DNA of 64,000 bases, taken from contig JAUTDP010000006.1 of NCBI GenBank assembly GCA_033439795.1, positions 2,480,001 through 2,544,000 on the forward strand. Direction: 5' to 3'. The notes beneath the pieces were generated by a model. The model searched no databases. It saw only the letters and a list, made by a program, of their open reading frames with translations, and was not told the DNA's origin. Shown piece by piece: positions 20,948 through 32,600 of this stretch. Source of the DNA: Sordaria brevicollis. Its lineage: Eukaryota; Ascomycota; Sordariomycetes; Sordariales; Sordariaceae. Within the stretch, counting starts at the first letter, position 1. Every line of letters starts with the position of its first letter. The position numbers and the translations under genes were made by a program.

Positions 20948-23805
20948 TTAAGCAGTAGCCTCCTCCTTCATAGCAACATCGCCCTCAGCATCCTTAACCT
21001 CAGCAGCGGGAGCAGCCTCGGCAGCAGCCTCAGCCTCAGCAGGAGCAGGAACAGAAACATCCGTCTGCATCTCAACAGGGGCCTCCTCAACCTTGGTCTC
21101 CACAGGAGTCTCAGAAGTCTCAGTGGTCTCAGCCTTGACCTCCTCACCCTCCTTCTTCTCCTCCTTAGGAGCATCCCTCTTGATACCCATATTAATCAAC
21201 GGCGTAGTATCGTTGTAAATCCTCAGCAACATCGCGCTACGATCCTCCTTGGGCAACATGAGGTTCAAGCTCTGGAAGCTCTTCCACAAGGGGAGGGCCA
21301 TGTGCTCGTTAAACTCCGGGTCGGTACCATCGGGCTCGACGCGAAGGACGCAGCAGCCGAGGGCGAGATCGCGGACGCGCTCACCAATCTCGTCGAGCTT
21401 CTCCCAGCCGCCGTCGGCGATCTTGGGGAACATCTCGATGAGCAGCTTTTTGAGCGTCTCCTTCTTGCGGAGCACGACGACGCGCTCGGATCCGACGTAG
21501 CCGTGGAGAATGGGCATGCCCTCGGACTGGATGCGCCAGCGGCAGACCTCGGCCGAGGGAGCATCCTGCTTGACGTACATCTTGACACCGCCGTGGATGA
21601 ACTTGACGCCGCGGCCCTCGTTCATGACGAGGATGTCGCGCACGAGAGCGCTGGTGTAGTAAATGGCCTTGGCGGGCTCGCCGGTGGCGTTGCGGATCAT
21701 GTAGCGATCCGAGGGGAAGCGGGAGGAAATCTTGTAGAAGTCGGCAATGTTCTTGATGACCTCGTGGTCGGCGGGCAGGTACTTGAAGGGCTCCTCATAA
21801 GGGCCCTGCTGCTTCTGCTTGCGCTCTGGCTGGGCCTCCTTGGGAGTCTCAGCGGGGGTCTCGGCGGGTGTCTCCTCAGTCTTGACCTCAGACTCAACAG
21901 GAGTCTCCTCAGTCTTAACCTCAGACTCAACAGGAGTCTCCTCAGCCTTAACCTCGGGCTCAACGGGGGCAGCCTCCTCAACCTTAACCTCGGCCTCAAC
22001 GGGAGCATCCTCTACGACGACATCCTCAGTCTTGACAGCCTCATCAGCCTCAGTCTTCTGCTTCTTGACCTCCTCAGTGCTCTCAGCATCCTCCAAGGGG
22101 CGCTTAGGAGCCTGCTTCTTCTCCTTCGGCCTGATCTCCTCAGGCTTAGCCTTGAACTCGGCCTTCTTCTGGAGCACAGTGATGAAGAAACCACCGGTAT
22201 CCTGCTGGTGAGCGTAGACGCGCATGCACCTCTCGAGAGGGAGATCGGCGCAGATGCTGCCCTCGGGGCGGGGGAACATGGACTCGACGAGACGGCTGGG
22301 GGTGATGCCGTCCTCGGTCGACTTGGTGTGGTCCTCAACCTCCTGCCAGCTGTTCCAGACACGGCCGGACTTGTCCATGATCTGCCACTTGTGCATACCG
22401 GGCTTGCGCTGGAGCAAGGGGAGCTGGTCGGCACAGTCGACAATCTCGATCTTATCGGGACCACCGCAACGTTCGATGGCGGCGGCGACGACGGACTCGT
22501 TCTCGACGGGGTTCATGGAGCAGGTGGAGTAGACCATGCGACCGCCGGGCTTGAGCATCTGGAGAGCGCGCACGAGAATGCGGACCTGAGTAAGGTGCAG
22601 ACCCAGGGCGGCAGCGGGAGCCCAGTCCTTCCAGAGGTTGACGTTCTTCCTGAGGGTACCATCACCGGAGCAGGGAACATCGGCCAAGATACGGTCGAAC
22701 TTGAGGTAGTTGGGCTTGGTGGGGTCCTCGGGGTTGGGTATCCTGAGCGAGGGGTACATGGTGGCGTCGTGGTTGGTGACGATCATATTGGGGGAGGAGA
22801 GACGCTTGAGCTGATGGATCAACATGTGGGATCTCTTGTAGTCGGCATCGTTGGCAATGAGCATGCCGGTAGCTCTGCCGTCGTCGCTGGGGTCGGCCTC
22901 GAGGCGGGCGGCGTCCTCATCGGCGCTCTTGATCTCGTCGACGGAACCGCCAAACTGCTTGATGACGTGACGAATTCTGGCCTCCTCGCCGCGGTGGATC
23001 ATCTCAAGGAGCTGAGCGGCCTTGGAGCCGGGAGCGGCGCACATGTCGAGAACGGTCATGCCGGGGCGGAGGTCCATGAGGAGGGGAGGAATCATGGAGA
23101 CAACCTCCTGACGGGAGATGTTGCCGACGCTGGTCTCGGAAACCAGGAACTTTTGGAAGGCCGAGAAGGGAGGGAACTTGCGGATGACGTTCTTGGGGGT
23201 GGTCATCCACCAGGCGAGGCCGTCGGGGTACCAGGGCACAGCCTTGGGAGGGTCGACAACGGCGCCATCGTAGGTGATTCTGGTAATCTCGGGGATGTAG
23301 CGGGTCTGGAGGAGGTTCTTGACGGCGAGGGCGTGTCTGTGAAAAGATGGTAAGTTATGGGATTTGAAGCCGTGGAGGCATGTGACTGTACCCCTTGGAA
23401 CCGCAGAATCTGAAGCTGTTGGGGAGCTCCCTCTTCAGGGCAGCCCAGAACTGCTCGCGCTCCTCCTCGGGAAGCTGGAGAAGGTCGTTGTAGTAGCGTT
23501 CGAGCTTGTCGTTCTTCTTGACGACCTCGGGGTATCTGGTGTAGGGCTGGTGAGCACCGCCAGTGGCACGGTTGTCATCACGGCTACGCTTGCCGCCACG
23601 GCCACCACCACGGCCCTTCTGTAGAACACAAACAAGACATTGGTCAGTATACGTCAGTTTGTTGGAGATGCGAAGGTGAGGATTGCATCACTATGGCAAG
23701 CAAGCAACGAGCGACTGGGAGGGAGCATCCATGACAAGGTAAAGTCGAGGAAGGGAAAAAATAAATAAAACAAGGACATACTCTGAAATTACCACCGCGA
23801 CCCAT
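20948..23805 (-). CDS. ncl1: tRNA (cytosine-C5)-methyltransferase, Ncl1/Trm4/NSUN2 family
   Basis: Multisite tRNA m5C methyltransferase using S-adenosylmethionine, mainly nuclear. Exons 23782-23805, 23392-23618 and 20948-23336 give 879 residues. The N-terminus is Gly/Arg-rich (MGRGGNFRKGRGGGRGGKRS). The Rossmann fold shows the SAM motif DMCAAPGSKAAQLLE. Both family cysteines are present: Cys306 in DVPCSGDG and Cys356 in VYSTCSMNP. Their 50-residue spacing is as in human NSUN2. The C-terminal third is fungal-specific and lysine/glutamate-rich, with a tandem repeat (units such as VESEVKTEETP) at about residues 490-550 and another acidic Ala/Glu tail. The gene lies between eed and mtg2, all on the minus strand. 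The opposite strand carries a long open frame over the same DNA, which I treat as a shadow. Confidence 0.95.
21820..22000. repeat. Tandem coding repeat in ncl1
   Basis: On the coding strand, units of about 33 bases encode variants of VESEVKTEETP repeated at least three times, flanked by looser Glu/Val/Pro copies. Copies differ at few bases, suggesting recent slippage or unequal exchange. The tract lies in the low-complexity fungal C-terminal extension, away from the catalytic core. Confidence 0.85.
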
Positions 23806-24364
23806 GTTTGAGAGATTCGCAATTGGGGCTTGTACAAAGCTCTTTTTTGCGATACTCAACTTTGGTAACCGGAGTCGAGTTGGAGGAAGGAGGAAAAAAA
23901 GTGACATGCGGCAACTCGCCAAAGTCTGTCGCGCGTGCAAGTCGAGACACTCCAACTGACAAAATGCCCGTTCGCCGCAAACTTAAAATGTGGGGGTGGG
24001 GGACTAAGCAATGCGCTAACTGTGAATTGTATGAAGTGATTGGTTGGATTTCTACATGAAGCTGATGTAGGGGGTCCACTCTTGACAGAAGCTAGCCGGG
24101 TTAAGGCTAGCGGGAACGGCATCAAGGTGAACTTTCCTTATCAGTTGCTGCTGATAAGGAAGTTAAGGGTCCAACCACTAAACAGTGACGGCACTAACTG
24201 CCAGTGCCGGTGGTTACCATCAGTCAGACTCGGATATCATCACTTCTGTCCTTGGGAGAACTACAAGTACGAATCGGAGAAGACAGTAGAATGGGGATGG
24301 GTATCTTTTGCTAAAACTCGATTATCTATGCATGCTATGGAGGATAGACAGAAGCTCGTCATGT
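23806..24364. other. Intergenic region mtg2 to ncl1 with hairpins
   Basis: 559 bases between the mtg2 stop and the ncl1 start, both genes on the minus strand. The middle holds three consecutive inverted repeats, annotated separately. No coding frame is credible. Confidence 0.4.
24091..24215. repeat. Cluster of three perfect inverted repeats
   Basis: Three stem-loops follow one another. The first is a 7-bp stem (24091-24097 with 24105-24111, 7-nt loop). The second is an 11-bp stem, TTCCTTATCAG with its complement (24134-24144 with 24151-24161, 6-nt loop). The third is a 7-bp stem (24189-24195 with 24203-24209), enclosed by a further AACCAC/GTGGTT pair at 24172-24177 and 24210-24215. They lie 150-270 bases downstream of the mtg2 stop and about 290-400 bases upstream of the ncl1 ATG, so they could act in either 3' end formation or the ncl1 promoter. 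Confidence 0.7.
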
Positions 24365-26185
24365 TCAACCATCCAACAAGCCAACCGTCCAGTGGACAAT
24401 CCTCTCCACGCCATGCCCATTAATGGCACTGACAGGAATGGCTTCCACATTCTCAATCCAAGCACCAGGGACGCCGCTAGGATGGGGCTCATCACCACGT
24501 GTAACCGCCGCACAGTAGTCCCTGAGCTCCATAAAGTTCTTTTGAGTATCCTTCAAGTCTCCCTTGGTGGCCACAACAAACCACGGCTTCCCTGCGATGG
24601 AAAGTCCTGCAGGTGTAGCAGCAGAAGGCGGGTAGTCGGCCATGCCGTGGTTCGAGGCAGCAGGCCATCCACCTGACATGCCCAGGTCGTCAATACCGGC
24701 CTCGGGACTCCAGTCGATCCTCGCTGCGCGCTCCCGGTCGGCCTCCTCATCCTCGCGCATTTGCGCGTACAGGCCCACCTCGTTCCACAGCGCCTTGAGT
24801 GCTTTCACAGCATTGCCGGCACCCAGGTCGATGACAAAGGCCAGCACACCCGCACGCTCGACGTGACGCAGAAAGGCGATACCGAGACCCTTGTCGAGAT
24901 GGGCACCCTCGATCAGACCCGGGATGTCGGCGACTGTGAACCTCGTCCTCTGCTCTACCTCGTCCGGCATGCCAGTGAGCGCAAAGGGATCATCGATGGG
25001 GCCATCGGTGATTCGCTTGTAGCTTTTGACCACAGGGCGACCCTTGTTGTTGTCGAGCACGACGGTGCCGATATTGGGTTGGAGGGTGGTGAAGGCCCAG
25101 TGGCCGACGCGGGCTCGGCTATTGGTCAACGCACGGAGGAGGGTGCTCTTGCCGGCATTGGGCAGACCAACCAGACCAACGTCGGCAAGCAGCTTGAGCT
25201 CGAGCTCGATTTCTAGAGACATGGCCGGCTCTCCCTTTGTCGCAAACATGGGTCTTGGCCTGTCCTTGTTTGCGAAATGGGGATTACCCAGTCCACCGAG
25301 GCCACCTGCTGCCAACAAGATGGGCCGAGGTGTAGGACGGTTCAGGTCCAGATATATGGGTGCAGGTGGTTGTTGGAATAGTCGGTCGCGACGGGGTAGA
25401 CGGGGCAGTTCGGCACCGATTCTTCTGGCATCTGACGAGGAAATTCCGGGATATAGCAGCCATCGGTCGAGATCCGGGTTGATGGGCGGCTCCTCCTCCA
25501 CCTTTGTTCCTTCTATCCCATCTTCCCCTTCTTCTTCTCCCTCCTTTGGCGCCTCAACAGCGGGCGCATTTCGGAAATCCTTTTTCCTCTTGCGCTTGTA
25601 CTTGGCTCTGTCGATGAGTTGTCTCTCGCCTTCCGGGTCGTCGCGGCTGATCTCGGTGACGACTGTTCCGACGGGTACGGTTATGATGACGTCCTCTCCA
25701 CGCTGTCCACCCTGAGCGCTGCCCTGACCATGCTTTCCTTTGCCGGCGCGAATATGCCTCCTTCGTGCCAGCTTGTGTAGCGAGGTCTCGCCGTGGACTG
25801 CTTGGATGTAGACATTGCCGCCGTGGCCTCCATCACCTCCGTTGGCCGGGCCTTCGGGGATGAACAGTTCTCTTAGGAAGGATATACAGCCGTTGCCGCC
25901 GTTGCCAGCGTAGACGTTCAGCTTGGCCTTGTCGGCAAAGTATGGGTTGGAGTAGTCATCGGGGGCCGGGTTCAGTCTCGATTTCGTCTCGTCCGTGTTG
26001 TTCTCGTCGTGCTGAGGGTGCAGTGTCGCTGTACTGGCGTCTGTGCTGCTGTAACGAAGGTTTCGGTTTCGGGTGAGTGCTAAGCTGGCACGGGCTAGGT
26101 TTCCGGCACTGGTGCGAAACAATGATGGGTATAAAAAGGGCATAAGCAGCCGGGAGCTATTCTGGGTACACCGAGACGCCGCCAT
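24365..26185 (-). CDS. mtg2: Mitochondrial Obg-family GTPase (Mtg2-like)
   Basis: GTPase needed for mitochondrial large-ribosomal-subunit assembly. Intronless, 606 residues. The N-terminus is basic and Ser/Arg-rich (MAASRCTQNSSRLLMPF), consistent with a mitochondrial presequence. The Obg fold contains its Gly-rich stretches (VYAGNGGNGCISFLRE, GGDGGHGGNVYIQA, GQGSAQGGQRGEDV), interrupted by a charged fungal insertion at about residues 190-270. The G domain has G1 GLPNAGKST near residue 340, G3 DIPGLIEGAH, and a later ATKGD that serves as the NKxD-like base-recognition motif. The frame extends 19 codons further upstream only from a TTG, so the ATG at 26185 is taken as start. Confidence 0.93.
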   Translation of the reverse strand: MAASRCTQNSSRLLMPFLYPSLFRTSAGNLARASLALTRNRNLRYSSTDASTATLHPQHDENNTDETKSRLNPAPDDYSNPYFADKAKLNVYAGNGGNGCISFLRELFIPEGPANGGDGGHGGNVYIQAVHGETSLHKLARRRHIRAGKGKHGQGSAQGGQRGEDVIITVPVGTVVTEISRDDPEGERQLIDRAKYKRKRKKDFRNAPAVEAPKEGEEEGEDGIEGTKVEEEPPINPDLDRWLLYPGISSSDARRIGAELPRLPRRDRLFQQPPAPIYLDLNRPTPRPILLAAGGLGGLGNPHFANKDRPRPMFATKGEPAMSLEIELELKLLADVGLVGLPNAGKSTLLRALTNSRARVGHWAFTTLQPNIGTVVLDNNKGRPVVKSYKRITDGPIDDPFALTGMPDEVEQRTRFTVADIPGLIEGAHLDKGLGIAFLRHVERAGVLAFVIDLGAGNAVKALKALWNEVGLYAQMREDEEADRERAARIDWSPEAGIDDLGMSGGWPAASNHGMADYPPSAATPAGLSIAGKPWFVVATKGDLKDTQKNFMELRDYCAAVTRGDEPHPSGVPGAWIENVEAIPVSAINGHGVERIVHWTVGLLDG

Positions 26186-28889
26186 CTTGACGGTGAGTAC
26201 GGTCTTGAGGATTCGGGTGTTTGTTTGCCCCCCGGCCGCCAACTTTTTGGCATCGCGGACAGTTCCCCGTTAGCGCGTGCCGATAAGATAAGAAACCTTA
26301 ACATTTCCACCTGGCCCACTGCGGGGGAGGTGCATGGCAGGTGGATTGGACTAAAAGGCTTGGCGAACCGGGGGTCCCTTTTTGGAGCGTTGATCGATCG
26401 ACGCTTGGGCGGCTCCCTTGAAACTGGACGGGCACCAATTCCAATGGCGGGGAAAGCGACGAACTTCCCCACCATTTCCATGTCGAGCACTCCTTCTCGT
26501 CTCCAACCCGACAACTGACTTTAATCCTTCTCTTCACATTCCAATGCCTTTTAGTACCATGATCCGAAACGGTCACTACTAACCACCACACTGGCTATGG
26601 CTCTGTCGCAAGTGCGCCGCACCATTATTCTCAAACACTCTCCTTCCGACCTCTTTCTCAATTGGAAGAAAACGAAAAAGGCTCTCGGTCTCTTCCAGGC
26701 TATGCCTATGCCGGCGGGCTGACATGCAGCTGTATGCTCAGCTCACTCACTTCTTGTCTGATACGAATAAGGAAAACTACACGATGCCCGGTAATGACCT
26801 GACGGCATCACGGAGGCGGCGTTGACAACTCACACACAAAGGTAATGGTAACCAATGCAGCACAGCAGGGCACAAGTGTGACTTTGTCTCTTTTCTGTCC
26901 CGTCTGTTACCCCAACTTTCCCAGCCTCCCCATTCCATCTTTTCGGAGATGGTAGAAAATGGTGGCAGCAGTCGGCAGGATAGGTTGATGATGGATGACA
27001 AGTCAATTCCTGTTGGTCAGTATCGTTCAGCTACTTTGGTACCTCAGGATCCAAGGTATCCAAAATCCGGGCTGGGAACCGAACCTCATCTCATCTCATG
27101 GTTGTTGCCCATCGCATGAAGAAGGGGAAGGGGAGGAAAGGGGGCAATGTCAACACTGGAGAGAACATGCCTACTCGGGTTAGAGCACATATCTTCTCTA
27201 ACACTTGTTACATGGTTCCCGTCCTCATTCGAGTCTCGGGTAGGACATTGTGTGTCTTGCTTGGCCTCTCTTCCGTTGCCCAGCGTTGCCTCGTTGCCCG
27301 TCTCATCTGGTTGTTTTGTTGTTGATGTTGACATTTTGATTTCTATTTGACAGGGCAACGGGAACTTTTGTTCTCCTCTTGACCTCTTCTAGATCGTCTC
27401 AGGACCATCACCACTGCCTATCATATTCTTTTCAGATATTGCTCTCCTCACAAGAATACGACGCCTCTATCATATCCATCCTCTCACGGCACTGCGGCTC
27501 CTTTCCCTTCTTTCTTTTTTTTGCCTCCCTTCCGCTCTTCTACCTGTCGGCAGCTTTTGTTTTGCTCCGCGTCTCCATCGCCCGTGTCTGTTGCTGCCCG
27601 TCTGCTCATCAGTCAGTCAAGTTAGTTGCCCCATCAAGCCGGTAGCCAACCGGCCTCATCGGCCATCACCCCACCACTGTCAGTATGTATTCCCGAAGTT
27701 TCAAGACGCTATCGCTGCCAATCTGGGGGATCGTCTCTTCGTTTCTTTCGTTGAAGCTGCACGAGTGCGCTGTCTTGCTGGCTGCAGAGCGAATCATCCG
27801 CCACCACCTAGACACAAAACGGAGGAGCAAACGACCCAAACGACGTCGCCTCTTGTCGGGAAAACTGGGTCCCGGAACGGCCACGCCGCCTCGGACTGGT
27901 CGACAGAGGCATTGGGCCGCTGCAAGCTGCAGACCACTGCTGCCAAAGGGGCCAAGCGGGCCCGCATTCGAGCCACGACAGAGATCCAGGGAGCCGTGGG
28001 AGCAGACAGTGCAGACACCTGAGACTGGAGTGCATTTGGGAGTTGCATGGAGTGGGTGCCATGGCAGACATGGACAGACACTCTTCCACTTGTTGATGAT
28101 CCGGCCGGACCGTTCTGCTGCACGGAAGCTACCTGAATTCCGACCTGCTGCTTGACACTCACTCACACGTTCACTCACACACTCCCGCTCTCTCACACTC
28201 ACTCCACACTTGACCACACACTTCCAACTTCCACCAGCCGGACCTGGCTCCTCTTTTCACCTCTCACCCCTCCTCTCAACTCCTGCTTCTCCTCCTTCTC
28301 CTCCCATTCATCCCTCATCTTTTCCCTCATCCTCGTTCGCCATCTCATCCTGCACACTGCGTGGTCGTGCTGCTGTGGTGTTTCCCCTCCGGTACCTTGT
28401 TGACTTACATACTTACATACACTTACATCCACCTATCTGCAGACTTGCCTGCTGCTTGCTCACCTCTTCCCGCCTGTGCTGCTTGCCTGCTTCTGCTTTG
28501 CTCCTGCTTCTCGTCGATTCCACTCGATCGACACCTCTTCGACTTTGATACATCAGGTTAGTTGAATCTGCTGCCTTATCCTGCCACCGAGACTGTTGTC
28601 TTGTACTCCCTCGCACCAGCTTCATAACTTCCGCATCTTTCCCTTCCTCCTCCTCCCTCTGCCTCTAGCTCCATTCTACTCTTAGCTGCTTCATCATCAA
28701 GCTTCTCTACCTCGCTGCCGGGCTGGTCCCTTTGTCGGTCATGAGAAAGAGTGTGAACATTGTCTCAACATAGCAACAAAACATACTCTGTGATAGAAGC
28801 AGCAAGGTCTCTCTTACTTCACTCCTTTCACTATACCCAACTCGGAACATCACACCACTCATCGCCTCATATAACACGACACTAAAACA
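26186..28889. promoter_or_regulatory. Long divergent upstream region with pyrimidine-rich leader
   Basis: 2.7 kb between the divergent starts of mtg2 and the small protein gene at 28890. From about 28,150 onward the plus strand is strikingly C/T-rich with repeated CTCACTCACAC and CTCCTTCTCCTCC units, typical of a long Neurospora 5' leader. Several short ATG-initiated frames occur upstream (for example at 27,685) and could act as upstream ORFs. I find no conserved protein or RNA gene. Confidence 0.45.
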
Positions 28890-29671
28890 ATGTACTCGGT
28901 AGAAACCTTTCAACAATCACAAAAGTCAATCGTCAGGATGGATCCGGATTGCGCCATCTGCCATGCTCCGGCAACCGTTGCCTGTGACTGTGAGGCCAAG
29001 GGCCTCGAAATGGCTGTCAAGCAGGCTGAGGCCCGCATGATGCAGTCTATCTACAACGACATTCGGTATGTTGGCCTGTCATTCATCAAACAGAGTCATT
29101 CTAACAGTCTCATAGATCATGGGTACGAGCTCATGCTCAAGACTATATCCTCGATCACTTCCGCCAGTTGACCGAGCGACGAAAGACGGCACATGCCACA
29201 CACCTGGACCGCATCACAGCTCACGCCTGGCAATACTATCAGGCACCACCACACCCCAATGAACTCGCCAACGCCCAAGCCCAGTTGAAGCGCGGCATCG
29301 ATGAGGATTGGCAGGCATCAGTACAACGATACCCCGAGGTGCTCGAGTATTTTTACAGCCTGGTCGAGTTGACGCTTCCCGACGACGGTGATGCCTCCGT
29401 CAAGGACCCCCCTCTCAATGCTCTCAGCGGACCCAGGAGAATCAGCACAAGAACGGCACCCAGTGCTGCAGCAACCGTGGCCAGCGGTCGCAGCATGACG
29501 TACGACAGAGAGATCGCTCCCATTCCCGCCATGCGACGGACACCACCTCCTGTCGAGCCAGTCCGTGGAAGCGACAGGCGGACACCAGGACCAGGACCAA
29601 GGGAGCGCAGACACTCTTACCGGGCACCTCATCCAGGACCGCCAACATACTATCCCCAGCAACCATACTAA
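28890..29671 (+). CDS. Conserved fungal protein of unknown function with N-terminal Cys motif
   Basis: Two exons, 28890-29065 and 29116-29671, give 243 residues. The junction splits an Arg codon and restores NDIRSWVRAHAQDYIL. Near the N-terminus, residues about 20-33 read DCAICHAPATVACDC, a CxxC...CxC arrangement that could bind zinc. The central 100 residues are predicted helical (QAEARMMQSIYN, HFRQLTERRKTAHATHLDRI). The C-terminal 75 residues are disordered, Pro/Arg/Ser-rich and end in YYPQQPY. A second in-frame ATG at 28938 starts directly before the Cys motif (MDPDCAICHAP) and may be the true start. I recall similar proteins in filamentous ascomycetes but no function. The unusually long upstream region suggests regulated expression. 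Confidence 0.8.
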
Positions 29672-32600
29672 AGTATCAACATATCGACGATGTAACAACA
29701 CTCCGCTCGCTCAAAATCAGTTCCCTTTGTCTTCACTTGCCTCATGCTTGACGAAACAAAAATCATACCCATGGCCTCGAAAAGGGGTCAAACATCTAAA
29801 AGTATGAGGACTTTTACATACCATTCTTGCATTATCACGGCCGCATCCTTGCATATCACATTTTTGGGAAAGCGGCGGCGGCATTTTTCTCACAAAAGTC
29901 AAGTACACGATTACACACTATTTCTCTGAAACTCGGAAATCGGGACGGGTACGGAACGGAACGGCGGATCGGGTCGGATGATTGATGAAATGGGCTTACG
30001 GATGGTCAATGGGCGGTTGACTCGGTGTTCAGGGAATGGTAATCGTGTTTACTTGGATATTTTCTTCTTTTCTTGGGAGGGCTGGTAGGCCTGGATTTTT
30101 GCTTATGATTGGGATGACGGATACCTTACGAAGGAAACAACGATCAAAACAAAATGAAAAAGGGCGAAAAGTAATAACGGGATAAGATGAATATTTCACC
30201 TCATAGACTGGTATACCTCGATGGAATATAGGTCTGGAGGACGCCATGGAAGATGGAAGCTGAAGGTATAGCGCTCAGGCAGATACTAAGGAAGTGGTGA
30301 TTCACTCCTCACTCAATGAATTAAATCTTCTCACAATCTCGGCTATTCTACTGTCTTTTGCTGTGATGCACTTTCACGCACGTACCGGAAGGTTTTCATT
30401 CACTAAGATCTAGATCTAGAGGCAAATCGAACCGGCGCGTTTGTGTCCATGTCACGAACCTGTCTCAACAGCCGCAGTATGACGATACTATTCTCGGTCA
30501 AGGTCACTCACATGATGAAGCTGTGATACACCAGAGAGATCAAGAAGGCTTGTGCACTCGTACTGCGCAAACCGCATACTCGGCATCGGTCATGACTCTA
30601 CCTCAGAGAATCAGATCGCTGGACCAACTTTTCTTCACACTGAATATTCTCATCTAATTGTTCCCAACGCCGTAATTACGAAAAAACGACAAAAACATCC
30701 CCACCAACCTCCTCCAACACTTGACAACCAGATTACACCACACGGCTGAAGCGTCATTGCATCACCAAAATTCATTGCATGAAAAAACAAAAGAGAAGGA
30801 ACCAAGGACTAAGGACCAAGCCACCCAGCCACCCTCATTCTCTCACCCGTGTGGGCTTGATGCCGGTCCTGCTGCCGGCAGTAGTCATCACTCACCCGCG
30901 TACCTCACCCCAAATAAGACGGGACCGATCTCGGCTACTCACACCACACAACGCAACTTGCACTTGTGGACTTGCGGCTGGAATTTCATTGACTATGCTA
31001 GAGGTACCATTGAATGACCGCCGCCATTTGCCATGAAATTGCCAACAAAATGCCATCAAAATTACAACTGACTGCCATCGGGCTTGCAGCTGACGATTGA
31101 TACGGACGATTGCAACTGCCACTGCCACTGCCACTACCCATTTCCATTCCCAACAAATGGATGGCATTGAAAGCAAGTGGTACAAGTGAATGCCTGCCCC
31201 AGCCTGACCCAAACTTTTGAAACACTCGCCAGCAGCTTGATAGATGCCCGATGACGCTATATCCCGTCCTCACGGTATTCGTCCGTCTGTGTCCGTCCGC
31301 TTGGCTTCCATTTGCCGGATTGTTGGGAAGGAGAGGCTGGTCCCGATTTCCGACAAATGGAAAACGTGGGGTGAGGATATGTATAGAATACCACGGAGCG
31401 GCAGAGAATGTGACCATATGTGATGTACTGGAGGACCTGACCACAACACAATCGTTCTTACTTCAAATGGAGAGATGGCAGTACCCCAGATATGGATGAG
31501 TTACTCTGGACACTTTCACACTGCGAATGCATACAAGTATCGACACTTGATATCCGCAGCTTTTGCCTCCTCATCTGCAAGTGATCCCTAGAAACCCGCT
31601 TACTATGTACCATACTACTAGACCCTTTCCTTCAGAAAAACTACGACATACCATTACCTATCTCCTAAACCCTATCGGTTATCATGTATCCAAGTATCAG
31701 TAGGACCTCACTTCCACAAGCCAGAGCTCTCAACTGTCCAGATAATCCGTTCCGCATCTTCATTACCCAAAATAACTCCCGAATCAATATATCAATATTC
31801 AGCCCCCGGTACCATCAGTTGCTTCCCTCGTGGCCCTTCACCAGCTTACACACATCATCGTCATCACGAATGAGAGCCAGGTAGAGTAGTGTGGTTGAGA
31901 TAAGCCCCTATCCTGAGTTATGTACCCTCGTCCCATTTCGTCAAATCCCGGCTCTTCAGATCCGAGCGAATAACATAAGCGGAATAACAACCCAATACCA
32001 TGACGCCGGGAACTGGCGTTATCTTCCACGTGTAGACCAAACATGGGAGATAGCATGGGTTGAAGATATGGGACGAGATCCACCGCTATGGTACTGTACA
32101 TGCCTTGATGCCCATGCACATGATGTAGAAGTATGCGTATGCAAAGGACACTCGCAAGTTGGGCCGTTATCGGCATCTCTCCATTGTGTATGTATCAGTG
32201 GTCAGTCAGATGTTTTTCTTTCGCCTTGAGATGGGACACACACAAATTGGGTTTTGTATTGAAAGCTGTTCGGGTTCTACATATGGTCACAAACTCCCTT
32301 TGTCCCTGGCGAGGGATGAGATTCCTATAATTCAGAATCGATCATCTTGGCAAGGAAGACAAGACACTGCGGGATGGAAGTATGTACATTCTTCATTATG
32401 ATAAACCTGAGAAATGGCGAGAGTAGGTAGGCGGTGGAAAAAGTAGCCAACCACGGTTTGTGTCGACAGCTGTCATTGCGGTGAGTATTGAAGAGGGATG
32501 ATGGCTGTAGATAACTGGAGATGCGAGAGGCCCACGACAAGTGTTTGAGTGGGTAAGGTGACGGAGACGGCAAAGGACAGGCAAGCACTCAGTGAAGCAA

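Noticed and set aside
20837..23353. 838-codon open frame on the plus strand opposite ncl1
   Set aside because: It is Leu/Gly/Val-rich without any domain and mirrors the strongly C-ending codons of the methyltransferase on the other strand, so it is a shadow frame.
27685..28217. Two 150-180 codon frames in the region upstream of the small Cys protein
   Set aside because: No domain, no coding bias, rich in Arg/Ser/Cys on both strands. Considered leader or spacer, at most upstream ORFs.
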